Source: JBALVT01 sp045110675 (GTDB taxonomy: Bacteria; Pseudomonadota; Gammaproteobacteria; Pseudomonadales; Halieaceae). Taken from it: a stretch of DNA of 64,000 bases. The notes under the pieces were generated by a model. The model was not told the origin of the DNA and made no database searches. It saw only the letters and a list, made by a program, of their open reading frames with translations. A program made the position numbers and the translations under genes. Below, in pieces: positions 51,527 through 60,124 of this stretch. The stretch spans positions 8,166 through 72,165 of the forward strand of contig JBGCGJ010000019.1 of the NCBI GenBank assembly GCA_045110675.1, in the 5' to 3' direction. Within the stretch, counting starts at the first letter, position 1. Every line of letters begins with the position of its first letter.

Positions 51527-52485
51527 TTTTTACTTAATGCCTGGAGAGATTTTAGTCCACCGGGGTCTCCCGCAGTGGCAGGCACCAAACAGACTTCATC
51601 TGCTCCAGCGGCGCGATACTCTTCCAGACGAGCGTCGATCTGGGCTTGTGTGCCCACCAGGCCGATGGCGGTCATTAACTCATCAGGCATTGCCGCCAAA
51701 AGTTCTTTGGGGTGGGGGCGAGTGCGGGCAAACTCAACAAGCTCGGCAAAACCGGCTTCACTAATCATTTCGGCATAACCGGGAGCGGCCAGATAGCCAA
51801 CGACGGCACGCAACATTTGATCGATTGCTTCACGCTCAGGGTCGACCGCACAGCATAGCCAAACGGCCAACTTAGGCGCGCTTCTGCCAGCTTTTTGTGC
51901 AGCATCCTCCATCTGCGCACGCAACCGCATAAGGCTTTGCGGGGTAACCATGTTTAACACCATGCGATCGGCATAACGGGCAGCGGCTCTCACAGCGGCT
52001 GGGCCAAACGCAGCAATGGTAATGGGCGTCTTTGGGGCATCCAATCGCAAACGATAGCCTTTGCTACTGGCAAGCTCCCCGGAAAAATCCACTTTTTCGC
52101 CATCGAGTAAGCGGCGCACTATCTGTGCGGTTTCGGCTAAGTGCGTGGCGGTTCGCGCGCGCTCACGTCCATGCCACTCCTCCACGACGACCACGCTGGA
52201 CGCACCAAGCGCCAGATTCGTCTGACGATCGGTCAACGTAGCGACCGAGGCAATACCCATTGCCATGGTCATGGGAGTGCGAACCGAGACGGCCAGAGGC
52301 CCCAGCGTGAGGGCGATTTTCTCAGTCTTATTTCCGGCTGCGGTGGCAAATGCGAAAGCATCGAAGGTGGCCATCTCTCCAATCCACAGCTCAGGGTATC
52401 CGAGCCGATCTGCGTTGACGGCGACATCAAGGTTTTCGACCGCCGGTCGATCCTGCCACAAGGGAGTCACTACGCTGAATTTCAT
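51523..52485 (-). CDS. LLM class oxidoreductase (F420-type luciferase-like)
   Basis: A 320-residue luciferase-like oxidoreductase. LGYPELWIGEMATFDAFAFATAAGNKTEKIALTLG and the central LALGASSVVVVEEWHGRERARTATHL match the family of F420 or FMN-linked enzymes. The C-terminal GTQAQIDARLEEYRAAGADEVCL is the usual closing strand-helix. It is the first gene of an operon with the double-HxlR regulator (overlap ATGA). A promoter-like TATAAT lies at 52527-52522 on the minus strand. It is divergent from the thiolase operon. The cofactor cannot be told from the sequence; F420 would be unusual for this type of organism and is only a possibility. Confidence 0.87.
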   Translation of the reverse strand: MKFSVVTPLWQDRPAVENLDVAVNADRLGYPELWIGEMATFDAFAFATAAGNKTEKIALTLGPLAVSVRTPMTMAMGIASVATLTDRQTNLALGASSVVVVEEWHGRERARTATHLAETAQIVRRLLDGEKVDFSGELASSKGYRLRLDAPKTPITIAAFGPAAVRAAARYADRMVLNMVTPQSLMRLRAQMEDAAQKAGRSAPKLAVWLCCAVDPEREAIDQMLRAVVGYLAAPGYAEMISEAGFAELVEFARTRPHPKELLAAMPDELMTAIGLVGTQAQIDARLEEYRAAGADEVCLVPATAGDPGGLKSLQALSKK

Positions 52486-52605
52486 GTCTTTAGTTCACCT
52501 TGAGGCCTAACTCGAACCGACATTATAATTGTGGAGTCTTTTTATGCAATCTATAGATAGGTACTTCATACAAAGACTAAAGAGAGTTTTTCGGAATCTG
52601 CAGAC

Positions 52606-52634
52606 TTGCCTGGGCTGGGATCATATTCTATAAT
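52606..52634 (+). promoter_or_regulatory. Sigma-70-like promoter for the thiolase operon
   Basis: TTGCCT (52606-52611), 17-base spacer, TATAAT (52629-52634), about 125 bases before the thiolase ATG. The -10 is consensus; the -35 matches four of six. Confidence 0.6.
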
Positions 52635-52760
52635 TTTGGTCTGTTTATAAAAGTATCATCTACGCTCGCGGCAGATTGGATGACAACAAAGATGAGCGAT
52701 ACCTGGAGCCCAGCAGGATCAAAAAAAACTGGTGGCCCTATACAGGAGTAAAGAACAGCG

Positions 52761-54017
52761 ATGAAACCCACTACATCAGCGACAGATATCTACATACTGG
52801 GAGGCAGCCAGACCGACTTCGCCCGCAACTGGCGCCGGGAGGGTCTGGAAATATACGACATGTTCTCTGAGTCACTGCACGAGGCAGTGACCAATGCGGA
52901 CATCGATCCCGAACAAATCGAAGTGGGGCACGTCGGGAATTTCGCCGGGGAGCTTTTTACGGGCCAGGGCCTTCTAGGCGGATTCTTCGGACAGGTCTTT
53001 CCTGAGCTTGCGTCTCTACCAACATCACGACATGAGGCCGCCTGCGCCTCTGGCTCCATCGCGGTACTGTCCGCCATGCGGGACATAGAAGCTGGTCACT
53101 ATGACGTAGCCTGTGTTCTGGGTTTGGAACTGATGCGCAATGTCGATGGCAAAACGGGAGCTCAGTATCTGGGATCAGCGGCCTGGCAAGGCAAGGAGGC
53201 CACAACGGACGAATGCGACTTCCCCTGGCCTTTTATGTTCGATCGACTCACCCGCGAGTATGACAAGCGCTATGGAATTGATAGCGATCATCTCAATCGA
53301 ATTGCCGAAATTAATTTTGCCAATGCTAAAACCAATCAACGCGCACAAACCCGGCAGTGGCAGTTTCCGGAAGAAGCGTTCACCTGCAATGATGACGTGA
53401 ACCCAGTCATTGAAGGCCTGGTTCGCAAACAAGACTGCGGGCAGATTACGGATGGCGCCTCTTGTGTCATTCTCGCCAGCGAAGCAAAGGCGAAAGAACA
53501 CGCAGCCAAACTTGGGATTTCGCTTGCTGATATTCCACGCATCAAGGGTTGGGGCCATCGCTCTGCTCCAATTCTTCTGGAGCGCAAACTGGAACTCAGC
53601 AAAGACCTGCCACTGGTGTTTCCCCATGCCCAACTCACCATGCAGGAAGCGGCCCAACGCGCAGGCTTTGCCCAGGCGTCTGATCTGGACGGCCTGGAGA
53701 CCCACGACTGCTTTACAATGACCGAGTACATGGCCATTGATCACGCGGGCCTCACTGCCCCCGGGGAAAGTTGGAAAGCGGTCGAAGAAGGACGTATCAC
53801 CCGGGAAGGTGATTTTCCGATCAACCCCAGCGGCGGACTGATAGGCTTGGGCCACCCGGTGGGCGCTACCGGTGTGCGCATGCTTCTCGATTGCGCTCGC
53901 CAGGTCAGTGGTCGCGCAGGCGGCTATCAATTGCCAAAGGCCGAAAATATGCTGACTTTTAATGTCGGTGGCAGCACTACCACCTGTGCCAGTTTTGTTG
54001 TCGGAGTCGGTGGTTGA
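52761..54017 (+). CDS. Thiolase-like protein, SCP-x / lipid-transfer type
   Basis: A 418-residue thiolase-fold protein of the SCP-x group, which cleaves branched or steroid side-chain 3-oxoacyl-CoAs. The nucleophile is C95 in HEAACASGSIAV. HDCFTMTE replaces NEAF, as is usual in this group. GLIGLGHPVGATGVRM holds the catalytic His. The C-terminal GGSTTTCASFVVG closes the site. AGGAG lies upstream of the ATG. It is the first gene of an operon with a second thiolase, coupled by a TTGA overlap, and a carotenoid oxygenase. Some members need a DUF35 partner, which is not visible nearby. Confidence 0.9.
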   Translation: MKPTTSATDIYILGGSQTDFARNWRREGLEIYDMFSESLHEAVTNADIDPEQIEVGHVGNFAGELFTGQGLLGGFFGQVFPELASLPTSRHEAACASGSIAVLSAMRDIEAGHYDVACVLGLELMRNVDGKTGAQYLGSAAWQGKEATTDECDFPWPFMFDRLTREYDKRYGIDSDHLNRIAEINFANAKTNQRAQTRQWQFPEEAFTCNDDVNPVIEGLVRKQDCGQITDGASCVILASEAKAKEHAAKLGISLADIPRIKGWGHRSAPILLERKLELSKDLPLVFPHAQLTMQEAAQRAGFAQASDLDGLETHDCFTMTEYMAIDHAGLTAPGESWKAVEEGRITREGDFPINPSGGLIGLGHPVGATGVRMLLDCARQVSGRAGGYQLPKAENMLTFNVGGSTTTCASFVVGVGG

Positions 54018-55216
54018 AATCGGTTTATATTTACGACGCAATCCGCACGCCCAGAGGCAGGGCGAAGGACAGCGGTGCGCTTCACCAGCTGCGTCCTCAC
54101 GATTTACTTAAGTGTCTTTACCAGTCTATGGAGCAACGCAATAATCTCGACCCGTCACGGGTTGAAGAGGTTATTCTGGGTTGTGTAACACAGCACGGCG
54201 AGCAGGCCGGTAACATCGCCAAGACCTCAACACTCTATGCAGGATGGCCCAGCACAGTGAGCGGCCTTACGGTTAACCGTTTTTGCTCCTCGAGCATTGA
54301 CGCCATCAATATGAGCGCCCTGAAAATCGCCGCGGGACAGGCCAAGATCATGATCGCAGGCGGTGTAGAAATGATGTCGCGCGCTCCCATGTTGTCGGAC
54401 CAAGCCGCCGTATTTATCGATCCAGAGTTTGCCGCGCAATGTCAAATGTTAATGATGGGAAGCGGTGCCGACCTTATCGCCTCGTTGTGTAACGTAAGTC
54501 GCGAGCAAGCGGATGAAGTGGCTTACCTCAGCCAACAAAGAGCCGCTCACGCTCGAACTGAAGGTTACTTCAAATCCATTGTGCCAGTGGAAAATCCAAC
54601 GACGGGGATTACTGTGACCGAGGACGAATGCATCCGAAGCGAGGTCACTCCGGAATCTCTGGCAGGCATGCCTGCAGCGTTTGCTGAACTAGGCAGCAAG
54701 GGCGTTGATGCCTGGCAATTAGCTGGACACCCTCAGCTGAAAGAAATTCGGCACATCCATACTGCGGGTAACTCCCCCGCCATGGCTGATGCCGCCGCGC
54801 TACTCCTGCTCGGGGACGAGACAGTTGGCGAAACCTTGGGAATAAAGCCCCGCGCTCGAATTGTGGCGGCCGCCACTGCCAGCGACGATCCACTGCAGGT
54901 ATTGTCTGGCTGCATAGTTGCAACGCAAAAATTGATGAGCGAACAAAACCTGCAAACTAGCGATGTGGCGTTGTTCGAAGTACACGAGGCCTTTGCGGCA
55001 ACAGTGGTGAAGTGCCAGCAACAATTGAATATTCCCACGCATAAGCTGAATGTTAATGGTGGCGTGATTGCATTGGGACACCCCATGGGTGCCACCGGTG
55101 CCATTATGGCCGGTACGTTGATCGATGAACTGGAGCGGCGCGATGAGATGCTTGGCATTGTAGCGGCCAGCGGTGCTGCCGGCTCGGGTAGTGCTTTGTT
55201 AATAGAACGCGTATAG
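54014..55216 (+). CDS. Acetyl-CoA acyltransferase (thiolase), with C-terminal catalytic Cys replaced
   Basis: A 400-residue thiolase with a TTG start overlapping the upstream stop (TTGA) and GGAG before it. The nucleophile C91 (NRFCSSSIDAI) and the His loop GGVIALGHPMGATGA are intact. HEAFAATVV has His instead of Asn, as in FadI-type enzymes. Near the C-terminus, where others have C-x-x-GG (the acid/base Cys), it reads VAASGAAGSGSAL, so Ser386 stands in place of Cys. This may change the direction or rate of catalysis. It is translationally coupled to the SCP-x-type thiolase and precedes the carotenoid oxygenase by 55 bases. Confidence 0.88.
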   Translation: MKSVYIYDAIRTPRGRAKDSGALHQLRPHDLLKCLYQSMEQRNNLDPSRVEEVILGCVTQHGEQAGNIAKTSTLYAGWPSTVSGLTVNRFCSSSIDAINMSALKIAAGQAKIMIAGGVEMMSRAPMLSDQAAVFIDPEFAAQCQMLMMGSGADLIASLCNVSREQADEVAYLSQQRAAHARTEGYFKSIVPVENPTTGITVTEDECIRSEVTPESLAGMPAAFAELGSKGVDAWQLAGHPQLKEIRHIHTAGNSPAMADAAALLLLGDETVGETLGIKPRARIVAAATASDDPLQVLSGCIVATQKLMSEQNLQTSDVALFEVHEAFAATVVKCQQQLNIPTHKLNVNGGVIALGHPMGATGAIMAGTLIDELERRDEMLGIVAASGAAGSGSALLIERV

Positions 55217-55271
55217 CGAATTTACTAAATCCAAGTGCCTTAAAAGGCAATGTGAAATTCAGGAGAGCAGT

Positions 55272-56789
55272 ATGGGTCTGGCAAGATCACTCAAGGAATA
55301 CCCCTCGGTAGATCGCAGCCTCGGCGGCGTTACCCACTTTGATGATACCCAGCAGTGGATTTACGATCTGGACAATCCTTATCTACATGGGATCTACGCA
55401 CCGACAACTGACGAGATGGCCGTGGAAGACCTGGAGGTCACCGGAGAACTGCCCGCAGATCTGGTTGGCGCCTATTTCCGCAACGGCCCAAATCCGGTCT
55501 ATGAATCAAAAAACCGGCACCACCCTTTTGATGGTGATGGCATGGTTCATGGTGTCTACTTTCGCGACGGCAAAGTCAGCTATCGCAATCGCTATATTCA
55601 AACTGCTGCATTGCATGGTGAACACAAGAATGGAAAGTCAATTTCACCGGGTGTGATGGGTCCCTTCGACTACGACATATCCCAGTTTGGTATCAAGGAC
55701 ACTTCCAACACCGACGTACTGTTCTACGGTGGCGACCTCATGACCCTGTGGTACAACGCGGGCCATCCCTATCGGCTAGACGGCGCCACACTCGAAACCA
55801 AAGATCACTATCAACTCCAAGGGCGCGATCAGCTGCGCATGTCCGCTCACTCAAAAGTGGATTGGAATACCGGTGAGCTGCTGTTCTTCGATTATGGCGA
55901 TGAGCCGCCATTTTTGACTTATGGTGTCGCCGATTCAACCGGCAAGTTGCTGCACGAAGTGGACATCGACCTTCCCGGCCCACGCCTGCCCCACGACATG
56001 GGTTTTACCACTAACTATGCCGTTCTACACGATCTGCCTTTTTTCCACGACATGGAAGTACTCAAACGCTTCAAACACAGAGTGCTGACTTTCCACACGG
56101 ATATTCCTACCCGCTTTGGCATTATTCCTCGCCTGGGCCGCAGCGATGAAATCAAATGGTTCGAATGTCAGCCCTGTTACATCCTGCATGTCAGCAACTG
56201 CTGGGAAGAGGGAGACTGGGTAGTGATGGACGGTTGTCGCTCGCTCAACCCGATGCCCTCGGCTCAGGACGGCGATGGAGAACTGGCATCTATGCTCGCC
56301 TACATGCGCCTGGAGGCCAATGCCTATCGCTGGCGCTTTAATCTAAAAACGGGCGAGGTACGCGAAGGGGATATCGACGACTTGAACACCGAATTCAATA
56401 AGTCAAATCCCCTGTTCCACGGCGTAAAGAGCAAATACTCCTACCACCAGCGCATTCCGCTAATTGAAGAAGGCGGACAAACACTGCGTTTTACAGGCTT
56501 GGTAAAGTACAACAACGACACCGGGCAGCGACAAGAGTGGGACTACGGGCCAGGCGTGTTTGGCAGTGAAACCGTGTATGCACCCAAGGTAGGTGGGAAT
56601 AGGGATTCTGCTGAAGATGATGGCTACGCCATTACGATAGTGACGGACAGCAATACCTGGCAGTCCGATTGCCTGGTGTTCGATGCCACCGATATTAGCC
56701 AGGGGCCCATCGCCAGAGTCCGAATGCCACACCGTGTTCCCTTTGGTTTTCATGCGACATGGGCACGGGGTGAGGATTTGTACGGCTAA
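55272..56789 (+). CDS. Carotenoid cleavage oxygenase family protein
   Basis: A 505-residue member of the RPE65/lignostilbene-dioxygenase/carotenoid oxygenase family, which cleaves a C=C bond in stilbenes, phenylpropenes or carotenoids with O2. The four iron ligands are H193 (SAHSK), H241 (LPHDMGFT), H306 (ILHVSNCWEE) and H494 (GFHATWARGE). FRNGPNPVYES and FDGDGMVHGVYF are the family's N-terminal signatures. AGGAGAGCAGT precedes the ATG. It follows two thiolases in the same operon, so cleavage products (acids or aldehydes) may be passed to CoA-based degradation. Substrate is not readable. Confidence 0.93.
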   Translation: MGLARSLKEYPSVDRSLGGVTHFDDTQQWIYDLDNPYLHGIYAPTTDEMAVEDLEVTGELPADLVGAYFRNGPNPVYESKNRHHPFDGDGMVHGVYFRDGKVSYRNRYIQTAALHGEHKNGKSISPGVMGPFDYDISQFGIKDTSNTDVLFYGGDLMTLWYNAGHPYRLDGATLETKDHYQLQGRDQLRMSAHSKVDWNTGELLFFDYGDEPPFLTYGVADSTGKLLHEVDIDLPGPRLPHDMGFTTNYAVLHDLPFFHDMEVLKRFKHRVLTFHTDIPTRFGIIPRLGRSDEIKWFECQPCYILHVSNCWEEGDWVVMDGCRSLNPMPSAQDGDGELASMLAYMRLEANAYRWRFNLKTGEVREGDIDDLNTEFNKSNPLFHGVKSKYSYHQRIPLIEEGGQTLRFTGLVKYNNDTGQRQEWDYGPGVFGSETVYAPKVGGNRDSAEDDGYAITIVTDSNTWQSDCLVFDATDISQGPIARVRMPHRVPFGFHATWARGEDLYG

Positions 56790-56836
56790 AATCAGGCAGA
56801 CAATCACAAACCCAATTTGCACGAGCAAGCCACACT

Positions 56837-57862
56837 ATGGACAGTCACCTGTACACACGAACTGAACCCATTTTGTTGCCGTACTATCCGCGACTCGTTT
56901 ATCTGTTTCTGCTTGACCAGGGGTATAACGATAAACAACTATTTAACGGATTGGATCTGAGCCCCGATAAATTGCACGACGAAAAATACCGGCTGAGTAT
57001 TGAGCAGCATGAACAATTCATATTACGCGCTCTGAACATCACCAAAGACCCTCATTTCGCAATACAATTGGCAAATTATCAGGATGCTTCTGCAGCAAAT
57101 TTCGCCATTCTCACCGCAGCAAACAGCGGGAAAATCTCGAAAGCACTGCACATGATAACGCGCTACAACAAAATTTTTACGCGCGTTTTTTCAATTCGCT
57201 CCCTCGAAATCAATAAAGACGCGGTAATGAATATCGATACACTTTTAGAACATGAAAGTGTCATTTACTTTGCGATAAGTGCGCTTGTTTTATTCCTAGA
57301 CAGATTCTTTCTGGACGTATCGAACGGAACTCATCTGGTAGAAAGAGTGGAACTGTCCATTAGTGAACCGGAGGGTTTTATGGATGTGAAAGATGAGTTT
57401 GCATTCCCATTCACTTTCGATCACGACAGAATCAAAGTTTACTTCAATACTACGCTTTTGGATCGACGCATTAAGCAGGCGGACCCTCAAACAGTTCGCC
57501 TGCTGATGGAAATGAGTGAGCGGCAATTGGAGGAAGCCGAGGCCGAAATGAGTTTTGTCGGCGCTGTGAAATCAATATTGATAGACCAGATCGTATCACC
57601 ACCCAAACTTGATGACGCAGCCAAGCTGCTCGGTGTCTCCTCGCGGAGCTTAAGAAGAAAACTGGAACACTCTGGAACAAGCTATCAGAGAATACTGGAT
57701 TCCGTGCGTTTGAAGATGGCCACCAAACTCATAAGAGAGAGCGACGCACCCATAGCCTCGATCGCCTATGAACTGGGCTTCAGCAGCTCATCGGATTTTG
57801 GCCGGGCATTTAAGAAATGGAGTGGCCGCTCTCCTTCATCCATCCGGGATCGCGCCGGATAG
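56837..57862 (+). CDS. AraC family transcriptional regulator with Arabinose_bd-type domain
   Basis: A 341-residue regulator. The N-terminal 200 residues resemble the Arabinose_bd sensing domain found in OruR/ArgR-like regulators (FILRALNITKDPHFAIQLANYQ). The C-terminal two helix-turn-helix units are clear: DAAKLLGVSSRSLRRKLEHSGTSYQ and PIASIAYELGFSSSSDFGRAFKKWSG. It starts 47 bases after the carotenoid oxygenase stop, so it may be read with that operon and regulate it. The ribosome site is weak. The effector is unknown. Confidence 0.92.
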   Translation: MDSHLYTRTEPILLPYYPRLVYLFLLDQGYNDKQLFNGLDLSPDKLHDEKYRLSIEQHEQFILRALNITKDPHFAIQLANYQDASAANFAILTAANSGKISKALHMITRYNKIFTRVFSIRSLEINKDAVMNIDTLLEHESVIYFAISALVLFLDRFFLDVSNGTHLVERVELSISEPEGFMDVKDEFAFPFTFDHDRIKVYFNTTLLDRRIKQADPQTVRLLMEMSERQLEEAEAEMSFVGAVKSILIDQIVSPPKLDDAAKLLGVSSRSLRRKLEHSGTSYQRILDSVRLKMATKLIRESDAPIASIAYELGFSSSSDFGRAFKKWSGRSPSSIRDRAG

Positions 57863-57963
57863 CCATCTGGCCATATTTGCATGCTTGTTGGCCACCTATA
57901 CCCTCGCTCTAGATTGATGTGTTGCTGTAAATTGCTCCTGTATCTGACAAACAGGAGAAGACT

Positions 57964-58758
57964 ATGGACCTTCAAATACATGGCAAAAAAGCGATCATGG
58001 CCGGCGGCAGCGCTGGAATGGGCAGAGCGACAGCTGAGCGATTGGCTGAAGCGGGCGTCGAGCTCTACATCACTGCACGCCGTGAAGAGCGCCTGATAAA
58101 CGCCGCGAGAGAAATTTCGGAAAAGTACAATACAGAGGTAACCCCTATCGTCGCCGATTCATCCACTGAAGAAGGCCGGCAAACCTTGTTCGCGGCATGC
58201 CCCGATCCGGATATTCTGGCGATTACTATCAAACCACCAGCCCCCAACGGCGATTTCCTGAAGGTAACTCCCGAGATGTGGCGCGATTCAATCGACACGG
58301 CACTGATAGGTCCGATAGAAATAATGCGCAATTACATCCCCGTAATGAAGGACAAAGGCTGGGGTCGTATCGTGAACATCGCGACTTTCTCGGCCAAGAA
58401 CCCGATGATCTGGCGCCTGATGTCCGGGCCAGCACGCTCTGCGCTAATTAACTATACGGCCAGTGTATCGCGCGAAGTCGCACAATACGGAATCACTATT
58501 AATAACCTCTTGCCAGGGATGTTTGCCACAGAAGGTGCAGAAGAAATTATGGAATATTATGCCGACGCCTTCGGTCTTGAACCGGTAAGAGACACAGTTA
58601 TGGCTCACTTCCTTGAGCACAACAAAATACCGGCGGGATTCATGGCGGTCGCTGACGATCTCGCACCCATGGCGGCACTCTTATGCAGCCCGCTATCGCG
58701 CTTTATCGTGGGGCAGAACATTGTCATTGATGGTGGACAACACCATTCATTATTTTAA
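57964..58758 (+). CDS. SDR-fold protein without the YxxxK active site
   Basis: A 264-residue SDR-like protein. The fold is recognisable: MAGGSAGMGRATAERLAEAG in place of the usual TGxxxGxG, GWGRIVNIATFSA before the active-site region, and NIVIDGGQHHSLF at the end. Where classical SDRs have Tyr and Lys (YxxxK) this protein has S154 and R158 (SGPAR), and the N-terminal loop is unusual. It belongs to a divergent group whose activity is not clear from sequence. AGGAGAAGACT precedes the ATG. It lies between the AraC gene and a glutathione-transferase-like gene on the same strand. Confidence 0.82.
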   Translation: MDLQIHGKKAIMAGGSAGMGRATAERLAEAGVELYITARREERLINAAREISEKYNTEVTPIVADSSTEEGRQTLFAACPDPDILAITIKPPAPNGDFLKVTPEMWRDSIDTALIGPIEIMRNYIPVMKDKGWGRIVNIATFSAKNPMIWRLMSGPARSALINYTASVSREVAQYGITINNLLPGMFATEGAEEIMEYYADAFGLEPVRDTVMAHFLEHNKIPAGFMAVADDLAPMAALLCSPLSRFIVGQNIVIDGGQHHSLF

Positions 58759-58809
58759 CCCCGTGAAGACAAGCAACGCATGAGTGAAATTGCTTCGGAG
58801 AGCAACCCA

Positions 58810-60060
58810 ATGAACAGTTCCAACGAGCCAGGTGGCGAGTACATCATGCATGGGATGATGTGTTCATACTTCACGAAAAAATTGGAGGCCTACTTCCTTG
58901 CCAAGGGCATTCCCTACCAGTTTGTGGAGTCCGACAGCCCGGATCTGGCTCAATGCGGCAGAAAAGTTGGGGTCACTCAAATTCCTCAGATAGAGTGCGC
59001 CGATGGTTCCTGGCTCACGGATACCACACCGATCATCGAGCATTTTGAAGAGGATGACTCACTACCACCGATGCGTTCGGAGGATCCTTTCACAGCGTTT
59101 TGCAGCTATTTTTTGGAAGACTGCTTCGATGAATGGTTCTGGGCACCCGCAATGTACTATCGCTGGGCATTCAAAATGGATCGCAATCGACGCAGCGAGG
59201 AATTTACACATACGATTTTAGCCAATGGACTTCCATTACCGAACTGGTTGCTCAGACAGATTATCGTCTGGAGACAGAAGAGAGTTCACCTGACGGCCAA
59301 CGGCATAGTAACCCCGGCGCATGCAAGGCAAATGGAAGACCTATACATTGAAACCCTGGATCTACTGCAACCCCTGTTTGAAACGCGATCCTACCTATTC
59401 GGAGAACGCCCCTGCGAGGCGGATTTCGGTTTATTCGGCCCAATGTTCCCGCATTTTGGCTGCGATCCAACACCGCAAGAGATTATGCATGTTCGCGCGC
59501 CTCACGTTGCCCGTTGGCTGGCAAGGCTTTGGGCGACTCGCCCGGCGGAGGTAAGCGCCGCTACGAAACTGGTCGATGTACCACAAGATCTCAAACCCAT
59601 CATGCGGAAATTGGCGAGCGAGTACCTGCCTTATCTACTGGAAAACCAGCTGGCATTTCAATCAGCGGCCAAAACCACGAAGTACCAGCTCAACGGCTTG
59701 GACTGGGAGGTGAGCACTGCGCCATACCGCGTGTACTGCTTAACTCAATTACAACAGCGCTATCAGGGCCTGAGCGACGAGGCTCAGAAAAAGGCAGCTG
59801 ACTTTCTGGGAGAAAGCGCAACCGAGATTCTCGGTCGCCCAATAAACTGCCCAGCTCAAATGAAAAACGTAACCGCCAGCGAGCCGGCTAAAGGCCTCCA
59901 CGGCAAACCTCATGGTCGACACTGGCAAACGAGCGACTCTCTTTTCGACAAACTTACGGAGGATTGGAACGGGCGCAGAACATCGCTAGCCGTTCCCGAG
60001 GTAAAACGCACGGGCACGTCATGGTTGCCGATTTACTTCAAGCGCTTTCGTGCTCAATAA
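58810..60060 (+). CDS. Glutathione S-transferase-like protein with C-terminal extension
   Basis: A 416-residue protein. The N-terminal part is a thioredoxin-fold GST domain (MHGMMCSYFTKKLEAYFLAKGIPYQ, then GVTQIPQIECADGSWLTDTTPIIEHFE, which contains the cis-Pro). A helical GST C-domain follows (SYLFGERPCEADFGLFGPMFPH). About 160 further residues match nothing I know. Such enzymes conjugate or use glutathione for dehalogenation, isomerisation or ether cleavage. The start chosen is the ATG at 58810, with GGAGAG seven bases before; an ATG at 58780 is also in frame. It follows the SDR-fold gene by 51 bases and is probably in the same operon. Confidence 0.85.
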   Translation: MNSSNEPGGEYIMHGMMCSYFTKKLEAYFLAKGIPYQFVESDSPDLAQCGRKVGVTQIPQIECADGSWLTDTTPIIEHFEEDDSLPPMRSEDPFTAFCSYFLEDCFDEWFWAPAMYYRWAFKMDRNRRSEEFTHTILANGLPLPNWLLRQIIVWRQKRVHLTANGIVTPAHARQMEDLYIETLDLLQPLFETRSYLFGERPCEADFGLFGPMFPHFGCDPTPQEIMHVRAPHVARWLARLWATRPAEVSAATKLVDVPQDLKPIMRKLASEYLPYLLENQLAFQSAAKTTKYQLNGLDWEVSTAPYRVYCLTQLQQRYQGLSDEAQKKAADFLGESATEILGRPINCPAQMKNVTASEPAKGLHGKPHGRHWQTSDSLFDKLTEDWNGRRTSLAVPEVKRTGTSWLPIYFKRFRAQ

Positions 60061-60076
60061 GTCTATTTCAATGAAT

Positions 60077-60102
60077 GGCTTTCGCGCCTCGTGCCGAAAG
60101 CC
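60077..60102. terminator. Hairpin between convergent genes, possible terminator
   Basis: GGCTTTCG (60077-60084) and CGAAAGCC (60095-60102) pair over eight bases around a ten-base loop, between the ends of the GST-like gene and the convergent flavoprotein gene. There is no T run after it on either strand. Confidence 0.45.
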
Positions 60103-60124
60103 AGGCAAGCAAGAGTGGTTAGCG

